A DNA stretch of 64,000 bases, from assembly GCA_951640165.1 (NCBI GenBank), contig OX621265.1:16133001-16197000 (forward strand). Reading direction: 5' to 3'. Of the stretch, positions 41,723-49,984 are shown one piece after another (within the stretch, counting starts at the first letter, position 1; each line of letters opens with the position of its first letter). Under the pieces are notes generated by a model, which did no database searches, had not been told where the DNA came from, and saw only the letters and a list, made by a program, of their open reading frames with translations. The position numbers and the translations under genes were made by a program. The stretch comes from Pseudoips prasinana. Its lineage: Eukaryota > Arthropoda > Insecta > Lepidoptera > Nolidae.

Positions 41723-41769
41723 TAACTAAAATATGAAATATTCACGTCTATTATAATATTTCACTGATC

Positions 41770-42190
41770 TTTTTTTATTTTTTTTTATGACAGAGGTCGA
41801 CAAACGATCAAGTGGGTCACCTGATGGTAAGTGATCACCGCCGCCCATGGACACTCGCAACACTAGAGGAGTCGCGGGTGCGTTGCCGGCCTTTAAGAGT
41901 CAGCAAAAAAGTGTTGCTGGCCCTTCCCCCCCACCCCGATGAGCTCTGGCGACCTTACTCACACTCAGAAACACAACATTAAATTATTTATGTTATTATT
42001 AAGGAATGTCTTCTGTAAGGTGGAGGTACTTCCTCAGTCGGGCTGCTCTTCGAGCGAATGAACGCTGTGCCCTACCTCTCTTAAAAGTCTCTCTCAGGTC
42101 TGTTTTTAAGTCTAAATTACGAAATAATGTGTACGTAATACAAATCATATTTATTAAACTTGAGCCTCTTGGGCTTTTATGACATACTTT
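41770..42190 (+). mobile_element. SINE-6 copy with downstream LINE-like tail
   Basis: CACCTGATGGTAAGTGATCA, GCCCATGGACACTCGCAAC, ACCCCGATGAGCTCTGGCGA and GGAATGTCTTCTGTAAGGTG are shared with 54515-54815. No tRNA box is obvious. Confidence 0.7.
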
Positions 42191-42207
42191 ACAAAATATA
42201 TATGTAT

Positions 42208-42440
42208 ACTTACTTACCTGCATATCGTGTGGGCAGTAGTTACCCTATCGTCAGAGTTGTTCAAGCCGCCCAGTAGGCCTCTGACATAGCTTAACGGCTG
42301 CTGCCTAACGGGACCGATGGATTAACGTGTCCTCCGAACACGGACACGCTCAGAAATTAAACACCTTTGGCCGTCACCCAACCATGGACTGACCGCGAGC
42401 CTAGTTGCTTGACCTCGCCAATCATCTAGCTGTGAGCCTC
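42208..42440 (+). repeat. Repeat-5 copy
   Basis: TACTTACTTACCTGCATATC, CCTCTGACATAGCTTAACGG, TGACCGCGAGCCTAGTTGC. Confidence 0.7.
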
Positions 42441-42462
42441 TATTCGGGTATAATTAAGCCTC

Positions 42463-42832
42463 GACTGCCTCGTTGTTCTAGCGGTAGCGTGTTCAACCGC
42501 AGATAAAGACGTCCTGGTTTCAAATCCCGGGTCGGGCCAAAAAGTGATTTTGGTACTTTTCTGTAAAAAGATATTTCTCAGTATCAGGCCGAAGTCTGGA
42601 AATTGGCGGTATTACACCCCCGTGCCTCGTAGAGCACGTAAAGCTGTCGGTCCTGTACCTGAACTATTTCCAGTCGTGTCGCTTGGCGTCCCATCGGATC
42701 ATGAGAGTGATGGAATAGAAAGTGCCCCTGTGTTTGCGCACACACTTGTGCACTATAATATGTCCTGCGCAATTGGCTAGTCTCCATTAAGACTGGCTGC
42801 CGTGGCCGAAATTCGGTCGGGAGGACATCATC
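42463..42832 (+). mobile_element. SINE-1, complete
   Basis: Head TTGTTCTAGCGGTAGCG, box B GGTTTCAAATCCCGGG, body to GCCGTGGCCGAAATTCGG. Confidence 0.85.
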
Positions 42833-42837
42833 ATAAT

Positions 42838-43042
42838 TAAGCCCGTAGAACTGACGGCTGCAGGGGCAGAAAGGTTCATGAGTCGCGAACATACCGGAAG
42901 ACGCAGCGTGGGCAAGCCTCCTTCAAGGCGGACCGATGATCTAGTGAGGGTCACTGGAAACCGCTGGATGCGGAGAGCGGAAAGCCAACAATTGTGGACA
43001 TCTCTTGAGGAGGCCTTTTTGACTAAAAGACAAAACAAATAA
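42838..43042 (+). pseudogene. RTE protein C-terminus, decayed
   Basis: TGRRSVGKPPSRRTDDLVRV and GNRWMRRAESQQLWTSLEEA match the end of RTE proteins. A cleaner copy is at 46866-47128. Confidence 0.6.
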
Positions 43043-43049
43043 ATAGTTT

Positions 43050-43440
43050 TATTGGAAAAATTAATTTTTGGTTTATAAACCCACCAAACTGCGCAACAGT
43101 TTGTCGGCGGGAGTAGCGCTTGTTTTAACTTCCTTAAACTAAGTACAAACTAGATGAATACATATAATTTTGATAAATATTTGTTGTTGTGTGTAAACCA
43201 CTTACAAAAATATCAGGATTCACAAAATTCAGTTAGGAGTATTTGTCTAACTTTATGTTTTAGTGTTTAACTTTACTTATCGTACCGTAATGTTTCCTAA
43301 GCCATGAATTTTTTTTATATAGTTGATATTATGATATGATGATAATGTTAGATTCCATAGATATATACAGATAATATTTTAAATAAACTATATTCTATTC
43401 TATTCTATTCTATTCTATAGATATATTCACGTGTAACAAT
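43050..43440. repeat. AT-rich DNA with an (ATTCT)n microsatellite (43391-43418)
   Basis: CTATTCTATTCTATTCTATT run. The rest looks like a LINE tail (AAACTGCGCAACAGTTTG) but is not assigned. Confidence 0.6.
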
Positions 43441-43499
43441 TATTTTATTTATCATTCAGTTACTGATTCCAATTTGTTTGCTGGCAACCCTCCAAAGGA

Positions 43500-43745
43500 A
43501 GACTTGTACATGGAGTTTTGGCGCCAACGCGGAAAAAGACGCATCGAGGCTATGTTTTATTTTCAAAAACTGGTGTAAATTCGAGTTTTTATGTGTAAAT
43601 ATGGTGGATTTTTAGGCATAACATCTTCGACAACGTACACAAGTGGAGGAAAGTGCGATATTGCCGTGAATTGTGATTTTTCGTGTTGTAACCAAAACTC
43701 CATAAAAGCCTCTAGTAAAGTCTCCACTGCTTTACTGGGGTTGGA
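43500..43745 (+). repeat. Dispersed repeat shared with 61155-61352 (inverted)
   Basis: Both contain GCGCCAACGCGGAAAAGACG and GTACACAAGTG..GGAAAGTGC-type blocks in opposite orientation. No terminal structure seen. Confidence 0.55.
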
Positions 43746-43759
43746 CAAGGACTATGTAT

Positions 43760-44200
43760 GACTTGACTGTGACGGATTTTACTTGACAATGACGGAAATA
43801 CATGATATAAAAATATATTTACTGAAGGCTCATAAGGCCAAAGAAGCCAGAGCCGTAAAACGGAATTAAAAAAAAAAAAAAAAACTAAGATGTACTTAAC
43901 GATTTTCTTAATTATCTTTTAAGCTGGTTTAACCTTAATATTCTTTGTAATATTTTAAAAAATAGTATTCTAATATTAAATGAATAAAAGCATTAGTTTG
44001 TAAAGTCTAATTGTAAGATTGGACAAATAAGGCAATCACCGTTTTTCGTTTGTCGAACACGTGATTTGGACGGTGGAATCTATATACAAGATGGAGGACG
44101 GAAGGAAGATAGAGAGGTGTTAATAGTGGAAGCGTTTAAGTGTAGATAAAATATACCGATATCTAAAGTTTAATTGTTTTATTATCACCGGCTTCTTTTA
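43760..44200. other. Spacer without a gene
   Basis: AT-rich, one A-run at 43868-43883, nothing recognised. Confidence 0.3.
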
Positions 44201-44201
44201 A

Positions 44202-44405
44202 TAAGCCCAGAGTCTAGGAAGAAATTTGAGGGTCTTAAGTTCTCGTGCCTTTGACAGTGCATAAAGCTGACAGCCCTGAATCTGAACTCTTTCCAGTCGA
44301 TTATGAGAATGTTCCATCGGATTATGAGAAAAAAATGCACCTGTGTTAGCATTCATGCTAGTCTCCATTGAGACTGGCCATGGGTGAAATACGACCAGGA
44401 CGAGT
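44202..44405 (-). mobile_element. SINE-1, degenerate
   Basis: AATAAGCCCAGAGTCTAGGA and GAGACTGGCC correspond weakly to SINE-1 body blocks. Confidence 0.4.
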
Positions 44406-44489
44406 ACATACAAAACATTTGGAATATTTATGTGTTTTTTCATTTGTGATTGTTCTTCATCAATATAATCTCAACTTCCCCAAAATGGG

Positions 44490-44676
44490 GGAATCACACT
44501 AATTTAATAAATGCGGAAGTTTGTGACTGGGAGTGTATATATTTGTTACTTCTTCACGTGTAAACGGCTGGAGCGATTTTAATAAAATTTGGTATGGAGT
44601 TAGCTGTCACCCTGGATTAACACATAGGCTACATTTTATAAAGTTTAACGCGGGTAAAACCGCGGGGCATAGCTAG
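44490..44676 (+). mobile_element. HelB, complete
   Basis: Starts near AATCACACTAATTTAATAAA and ends CGCGGGTAAAACCGCG, GGGCATAGCTAG. Confidence 0.75.
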
Positions 44677-44679
44677 TAA

Positions 44680-44875
44680 ACCATAATCGCCACCCTTGAC
44701 AGTAGGATTAGCGATCGCAGTATGATGTTCATAGTAGTCATATTGCACAGAGAGACGCTGCTGCCCGTTCTCTGGTAGATTCCCTCAAGGCGACTTCTAT
44801 GCCCCCCCACGGGATGAGATGGGGTGATGATATTTTATGCCGTCAGCCAGACAGTAAATTGGTCTTAAGTCTTAT
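44680..44875 (-). mobile_element. RTE-SIDE, 3'-truncated
   Basis: CCATAATCGCCACCCTTGAC to CACGGGATGAGATGGGGTGA and the GCCGTCAGCCAGACAG start block (minus). Confidence 0.7.
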
Positions 44876-44969
44876 ATATTAGTAATGAAAAAAAATTAAG
44901 ATAGATAGAGTACACTTTATTGCACCAAAAAGACACAATACATGTCTTAAAAATAAGCAAATACAGGTA

Positions 44970-45102
44970 CAGACGCCAGCACATCAAGCTATCCCAATCT
45001 GTCAAATTTTCCCAATTGAAAGTGAACCTTTTGATTTTATGATATAATTGAACATCTATATTAAAATAGACAGATTAAGGTAGCTGGATTTGCTGGCTTC
45101 TG
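44970..45102. mobile_element. 133-bp TA-MITE
   Basis: CAGACGCCAGCACATCAAGC at one end and GCTGGCTTCTG at the other, with AATCTGTC/GACAGATT inner blocks inverted. TA flanks each side. A second copy at 51032-51166 sits at the same place in the same kind of LINE 3' UTR. Confidence 0.75.
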
Positions 45103-45113
45103 TACAATGGGCG

Positions 45114-46718
45114 CACAGTGGAACGAATGTATGGGAGCGGTTGGACGTAGACATGTCCGAAAAATAAGAGTAAAATTATGACAAACTAATGATGCCATCT
45201 TATTCGATTACTTAATGCCTTCATAAATTGTGGTGATGAATTTCTTCATAACTCCCATATTTCGGGAGTAATTTGAGAAAATGTGAAATTTTACTATGAA
45301 AATGAGTGTATCGAGCTCTCTCCCTCCTGATTCCGGGCTTGTTTCAAGTAGCGGTCTCTAATATCGTAATGCTATTACTAAGAGCTATATTTAATACTAA
45401 GACACATAGTGCGCCAAATGTGCACTTTCTGGGATAAAAGGAAATGAAAATTAAAAAAAAAAAACGTTTTTTCCCCATTTGTATTTACTTTAAACCGCAG
45501 ACAGACTTATTAAGAGGTCTATAAATATATTATATATATACAGAAATATATATTAACAAAAATATTCACAAGAACTGATGAGAGTATGACTTTTAAGTAA
45601 GTTGAAGATTTACGAGGACTAGGATGTGTACAAGTTGAAGCATCAGATTTAGCAGGAGAAATTATGGGCTCGATGACGTCACTTATATTTTCTGTAGAAG
45701 GTTCCATATTTTCATTCTGTAATTCCGGCCATTGAATTGCAGCCTGTAGCCAAATCTCATGTTTCTTCCGAAACTTATCTGTGCTTCTTCCAGACTTTGT
45801 CCATTTTGCATAAATGCGGTAGCAAAATCGACGACACCAGTCTTTTAAACTTGTTTCAGCACTTTCACATAACTGAACACAACTGTTATCTTTTAAAACA
45901 CTGAACAAATAGTTAAAGTCGCGTAAATCTTTATGTGCGCGTGCGCATAAAGCAACGTGAATATCAAGATTTGTATTAAAATTTGGAAAATACATTGCGA
46001 GATTAGCTTGGATACAACGAGGTGTAAATCAACACTGATTTTAAAGTTACTAATAGTGACCTATTTATATAAAATCCAGGTATCCCAGGTATCCTTTGTT
46101 AAATATTGCAAGGTAATTAGTTATTGTGATAATTAGTAAATGATGCATGCTAAATTAGTGTATTAAGAGCCATTTAGTAATTAAATAATAGCAATGTTCT
46201 TATCAGTAATCATTAGTGCATCAGTTTTATATGTAAACCTTAAGTCCCTAATTATATATCCTAATTAGCTTATATCTTCTCTAATTGGCTGCTCAGAAAT
46301 GTTATTGTAATAAGGTAAACCTTTAGAAAAACGGTTTTAATCAACAAAATAAACAAAAAATAAAAAAATTGTGTTATAAAATAAACATCACTCTTTATCC
46401 CAGAAAGTGCACATTTGGCGCACTATGTGTCTTAGTATTAAATATAGCTCTTAGTATTAGCATTATGATATTAGAGACCGCTACTTGAAACAAGCCCGGA
46501 ATCAGGAGGGAGAGAGCTCGATACACTCATTTTCATAGTAAAATTTCACATTTTCTCAAATTACTCCCGAAATATGGGAGTTATGAAGAAATTCATCACC
46601 ACAAGTTATGAAGGCATTAAGTAATCGAATAAGATGGCATCATTAGTTTGGCATAATTTTACTCTTTTTTTTCGGACATGTCTACGTCCAACCGCTCCCA
46701 TACATTCGTTCCACTGTG
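45114..46718. mobile_element. Transib-like DNA transposon with 328-bp TIRs
   Basis: Both ends are CACAGTGGAACGAATG reading inward (45114 and inverted at 46718). The terminal inverted repeats, 45114-45441 and 46391-46718, are almost identical. GGGCG occurs directly outside each end (45109-45113 and 46719-46723), a perfect 5-bp target duplication. A CACxxTG heptamer end plus a GC-rich 5-bp duplication is the Transib/ProtoRAG pattern. TIRs of this length are unusual for Transib. The interior lacks a full transposase. Confidence 0.65.
45519..45995 (-). CDS. Unidentified ORF inside the Transib-like element
   Basis: 158 codons on the minus strand. MYFPNFNTNLDIHVALCARA opens the frame. A basic segment CRRFCYRIYAKWTKSGRSTD with KFRKKHEIWLQAAIQWPEL (about residues 54-95) is followed by a Ser/Pro/Thr-rich part and a hydrophobic end rich in Ile/Val/Tyr. 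The Trp-rich basic pattern (W..SGR..DKFRKK...WL) resembles N-terminal regions of Transib-type transposases as I remember them, but I cannot confirm this. No DDE core is visible. It may be the first part of a transposase left after internal deletion. The C-terminal hydrophobic run probably reflects AT-rich DNA beyond the real end. Confidence 0.4.
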   Translation of the reverse strand: MYFPNFNTNLDIHVALCARAHKDLRDFNYLFSVLKDNSCVQLCESAETSLKDWCRRFCYRIYAKWTKSGRSTDKFRKKHEIWLQAAIQWPELQNENMEPSTENISDVIEPIISPAKSDASTCTHPSPRKSSTYLKVILSSVLVNIFVNIYFCIYIIYL

Positions 46719-46794
46719 GGGCGGTGTTATCGCTTTGTAGCGATCTCTTACAGACAACCGTTGAGTGGATAAGGAAAAAAGTAAGGCGGTAGTT

Positions 46795-47225
46795 GTAATC
46801 ATTACAGCTATGAGAAGTCCAGTGTAGAACAAGTCTCCCATAAGAATTATCTTGGGGATATGCCGTAAGAATTGCCAAGCTGAAGTGGCAGTGGGCAGGG
46901 CACGTAGCTCGTAGAACCGACGGCCGCTGGGGAAGAAAGGTTCTCGAGTGGCGACCACGAACCGGAAGACGCAGCGTGGGCAGGCCCCCTACAAGATGGA
47001 CCGATGATCTTGTGCGGGTCGCTGGAAATCGCTGGATGCGGATAGCGCAAGACCGGCAATTGTGGAGATCTTTGGGGGAGGCCTTTGTCCAGCAGTGGAC
47101 GTCTTTCGGCTGATATGATGATGATGATGCCATAATCGCCACGCTTGGCAGACGGGTTGGCGATCGCAGTAAGATGGTCATAGTATTCAAAAGGAAGCTG
47201 CAGCCCGTTCTCTGGTAGATATTTA
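46795..47225 (-). mobile_element. RTE-SIDE split by an RTE 3' fragment
   Basis: Outer part 46805-46865 (GTCCAGTGTAGAACAAGTCT) and 47131-47225 (CCATAATCGCCACGCTTGGC). They are separated by a plus-strand RTE tail. Confidence 0.7.
46866..47128 (+). pseudogene. RTE LINE 3' end, intact C-terminal frame
   Basis: About 80 codons without a stop: [73 protein letters not shown], then TGA and an (ATG)n tail. This is the conserved C-terminus of RTE proteins and shows what the 3' end of the element at 12456 should look like. It is a strongly 5'-truncated insertion into an RTE-SIDE of its own family. Confidence 0.8.
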
Positions 47226-47255
47226 TTTTTGTTTTTTGACTTGTTGTTGTTATTG

Positions 47256-47556
47256 TAGCACGTTCAACCGCAGAAAATTAGGTCCTGGGTTCAAATCCCG
47301 GGTCGGGCCAAAAAGTGATTTTGGGGTTTTTCCGTAAAAAGAAATTTCTCAGAATAAGCCCGAAGTCTGGAAGTTGGCGCTATTACACCCCCGTGCCTAG
47401 GAGAGCACGTAAAGCCGTCGGTCCTGTACCTGAACTATTTCCGGTCGTGTCGCTAGTCGTCCCATCGGATCATGAGAGTGATGGAATAGAAAGTGCCCCT
47501 GTGTTTGCGCACACAATTGGCTAATCTCCATTGAGAATGGCCGCCGTGGCCGAATT
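47256..47556 (+). mobile_element. SINE-1, head partly deleted
   Basis: GTAGCACGTTCAACCGCAG, box B GGTTCAAATCCCGGG and the usual body. Box A is missing. Confidence 0.8.
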
Positions 47557-47780
47557 TTTAAGGACTATCAACATTACAGACACTTACAAAAGACAGAGGA
47601 TACATGTATATAGAATAGGAAGCAGTGTTGCAACATTTATAGACAACCACAGCATTCAAAGTAAATTAGCAGAGTTAGTAGTACGGTTCACATTTTGAGT
47701 CGAGATACATTTATTTTTGTCATGGTTAGCAGTTGTTAGTAGATATATTTACAAATGAAAACAAAAGCTCAGAAAAACAG
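47557..47780. other. Spacer without a gene
   Basis: Nothing recognised. Confidence 0.3.
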
Positions 47781-47781
47781 A

Positions 47782-48022
47782 CTAAGGGTGATTTCAGAGT
47801 GACGCGCGCGGCACGCGCCGGCGGCCAGCGCGTCTCAACAGCGGCGCGTGCGAGACGCGTCACTCTGAAACGCTAGCTGCCAGTAGAGGAGTTCGGCGCG
47901 CGTGTCACACGCGGCGCGTGTGAACTGCGTGACTATGAAACGCAACTACTATCTAGTGTAATTGTAAGCGCGCGCGTTTGGACAGCGCCGCTCGCCGGCG
48001 CGACTCTGAAATCAGCCTAAGG
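47782..48022. mobile_element. GC-rich 241-bp MITE
   Basis: Left end CTAAGGGTGATTTCAGAGT, right end ACTCTGAAATCAGCCTAAG (inverted). The interior is dominated by GCGCGC-type sequence and so is far more GC-rich than its surroundings. Several internal inverted blocks (CACTCTGAAACG, GACTATGAAACG) repeat the end motif. Confidence 0.75.
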
Positions 48023-48169
48023 TAAAAATAGATATGTATGTACATACATATTTTAAGGAAGTTGACAATGTGGGTATTTTAAACACACATAAAGTAGATT
48101 AGAGTGTGAATACATAAGTACTGTCGAAATAAAAAAAAACCCTATCAAAGTGTTCAGTAAATAAGAAAA

Positions 48170-48262
48170 AACTCTCTCGGGTCGACTTCTCCGCCCCTCA
48201 GGGGATGAGATGGGTTGATGATATTCTGGTATTTGCAGCCGTTACCACACAGCAAGTAAGTA
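48170..48262 (-). mobile_element. RTE-SIDE 5' fragment
   Basis: TCGGGTCGACTTCTCCGCCC and GGGGATGAGATGGGTTGATG, ending with TTACCACACAGCA. Confidence 0.65.
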
Positions 48263-48345
48263 AAAGAAGGTAGTTGTAAATGTACTGTCAAATGTCTAAA
48301 GTTATGTTTGTTGCGGTTGAACAGGGGTGAGGCGCTCACAGCTAA

Positions 48346-48609
48346 TAAATAATAATATCTAGGGACAATGATGGGACAATGCCACAGATCATCCTAGCCG
48401 CAAACTAAGCAAAGCTTGTACTATGGGTACCAGGCGACGATATATATACTTATATAGATAGATAAATACTTAAATGCATAGAAAACATCCATGGCTCAGA
48501 AACAAATATTCGTGCTCATCACACAAATATTTGCACTTACCGGGATTCGAACCCAGGACCACCAGCTTCGTAGGCAGGAGCACTACCAACTAGGCTACGG
48601 TGACCGTCG
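48346..48609 (-). mobile_element. SINE-2 copy
   Basis: Minus strand: head GTAGCCTAGTTGGTAGTGC at 48580-48600, box B GGTTCGAATCCCGG. Confidence 0.85.
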
Positions 48610-49009
48610 CTAGATGCTCTTACCGGTCCGTAAGTGTTTGGCGAAGTGATCAAGCAACTTAAGTTGCCGGTCCCGATTGTAGCCATTAGGCTCCCCTCGG
48701 GGCCGCGGCGGCAGTGTGAGAAGTGTCCTCTACTGCCGCCACGTACAAGCGGCTCCGGGATGACAGCGATCTGTCTGTGGCGCAGTCGCTGTGCCGTACT
48801 GGCAGGAGTCGGCAATAGGGGAGGGCAATCTAAAGGAGCCCTCCCGGGTTACGTGTCCCGACCATCTGGGACATGACGCAAAAGGGGGACTCCCCCATCA
48901 GGCGCCAAGAGAAGTCCACGGCAGGTAGGTTTAGTAGGTGCAAGTCCGACATACCCACCCGCAGACACTTTTTGCGGGTGGCATACGAAGGCATTCCCCC
49001 TGCCTTATC
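48610..49009. other. Repeat-5 piece followed by GC-rich DNA of unknown origin
   Basis: 48610-48690 matches Repeat-5. 48690-49009 is GC-rich (CTACTGCCGCCACGTACAAG, CAAAAGGGGGACTCCCCC, CACCCGCAGACACTTTTTGC), with a hairpin GGGGGACTCCCCC. It could be LINE coding sequence, but no protein family was recognised. Confidence 0.35.
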
Positions 49010-49470
49010 AAAAAAATGTGAGCCGTCACGGGACGCCTGGCAGATGTGAAGCATCGACATTATTTTATAAAAGTAATATGCAGAAGTCGAAGTCGAAGTC
49101 GAAGTTTAAGTCGCAGTCGAAGTCGAAGTCGAAGTATAAGTCGCAGTCGAAGTCGAAGTCGAAGTCATGTCGATGTCGAAGTCGAAGTATAAGTCGCAGT
49201 CGAAGTCGAAGTATAAGTCGCAGTCGAAGTCAAAATATGAGTCGTAGTCGAAGTATAAGTCGCAGTCGAAGTATAAGTCGCAGTCGAAGTCAAAGTCGAA
49301 GTCATGTCGAAGTCGAAGTATAAGACGAAGTCAAGTCGAAGTCCAAGTAGAAGTCGAAGTCGAAGTCGAAAAGAACATATTGTAATAGAAACTAAAACAA
49401 AAAAAAAAACCGAGGCATGCGTCGCCACGCCAGAAATCTGGTCTACGTGCGGCTATAGATGTTTCACATA
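49010..49470 (+). repeat. Repeat-7 with an internal hexamer array
   Basis: Same edges as 36655-36900 (GTGAGCCGTCACGGGACGCC ... GGCTATAGATGTTTCACAT), split by the array at 49083-49370. Confidence 0.8.
49083..49370. repeat. (AAGTCG)n-type hexanucleotide array, about 290 bp
   Basis: Units AAGTCG, AAGTAT, AAGTCGCAGTCG and ATGTCG alternate in higher-order blocks. In frame they would spell Lys-Ser or Arg-Ser repeats, which is a by-product of the repeat and not an SR protein. Confidence 0.9.
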
Positions 49471-49479
49471 AAAAAAAAA

Positions 49480-49570
49480 GCCACAGCCATTAAGCTATGC
49501 CAGAAGCCTAATAGGCGGTTTGAACGACTCTGATACTAGGGTAAGCACTGCCCACACGATAAGTAAGTAA
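49480..49570 (-). repeat. Repeat-5 fragment
   Basis: CAGCCATTAAGCTATGCCAG and TAAGCACTGCCCACACGATA match Repeat-5 read on the minus strand. Confidence 0.6.
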
Positions 49571-49719
49571 GGGTATTGTTCAAGCAACGAGTTCAATATA
49601 CAGACAGACATCCGTTACTGAATTATAATAATGTTTAGTATGTAAATGTGTATACCTGTTGTTAATTAATTATTTAGAATTTTCAAACAGTCGACAGGTC
49701 GTCACCATTTAAAGCAAAC

Positions 49720-49814
49720 CACATTTTCTTTAACAGCATATTTTAAAGAGATATAGAAATAAATAGTGAAAAATATATATATAATAGATCAGAACTGGTG
49801 AAAATTGAGGAATC
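49720..49814 (+). promoter_or_regulatory. Candidate splice acceptor and 5' UTR of FAR
   Basis: CACATTTTCTTTAACAG (ending 49737) is a good 3' splice site, suggesting an upstream non-coding exon outside or earlier in the window. The ATG at 49815 has A at -3 and G at +4. No TATA box or initiator could be assigned with confidence. Confidence 0.35.
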
Positions 49815-49984
49815 ATGGATCCAGCTCAAGTGATCATGCAGAAGGCCTTGGTGAGACAGGAGAAGATGAACGCAGTGATAGACCGGGGTGACTCCCCTGT
49901 GCAGCAGTTCTACCGTGGCGCCACCGTGTTCGTGACAGGTGGCTCCGGCTACCTCGGCAAGCATCTCATCGAAAAACTCCTCAG
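49815..49984 (+). CDS. FAR: FAR coding exon 1
   Basis: Starts [17 protein letters not shown] and includes [19 protein letters not shown]. It ends LIEKLL plus two bases of an Arg codon, then GTATTA. Residues upstream of the Rossmann strand are a short N-terminal extension typical of insect FARs. Confidence 0.9.

Larger units (their letters stand above)
44900..46780 (-). mobile_element. LINE 3' UTR hosting two nested elements
   Basis: Minus strand: GTTGTCTGTAAGAGATCGCT and AAAGCGATAACACCGCCC on the outer side, tail TTGGTGCAATAAAGTGTACT with (ATCT)n on the inner side. The sequence is interrupted by a TA-MITE (44970-45102) and a Transib-like element (45114-46718). Uninterrupted copies lie at 3661-3805 and about 59600-59690. 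Confidence 0.7.

Noticed and set aside
49018..49323. Lys-Ser/Arg-Ser-rich ORF resembling an SR protein
   Set aside because: It is the translation of the AAGTCG hexamer array. The empty Repeat-7 copy at 36655 lacks it.
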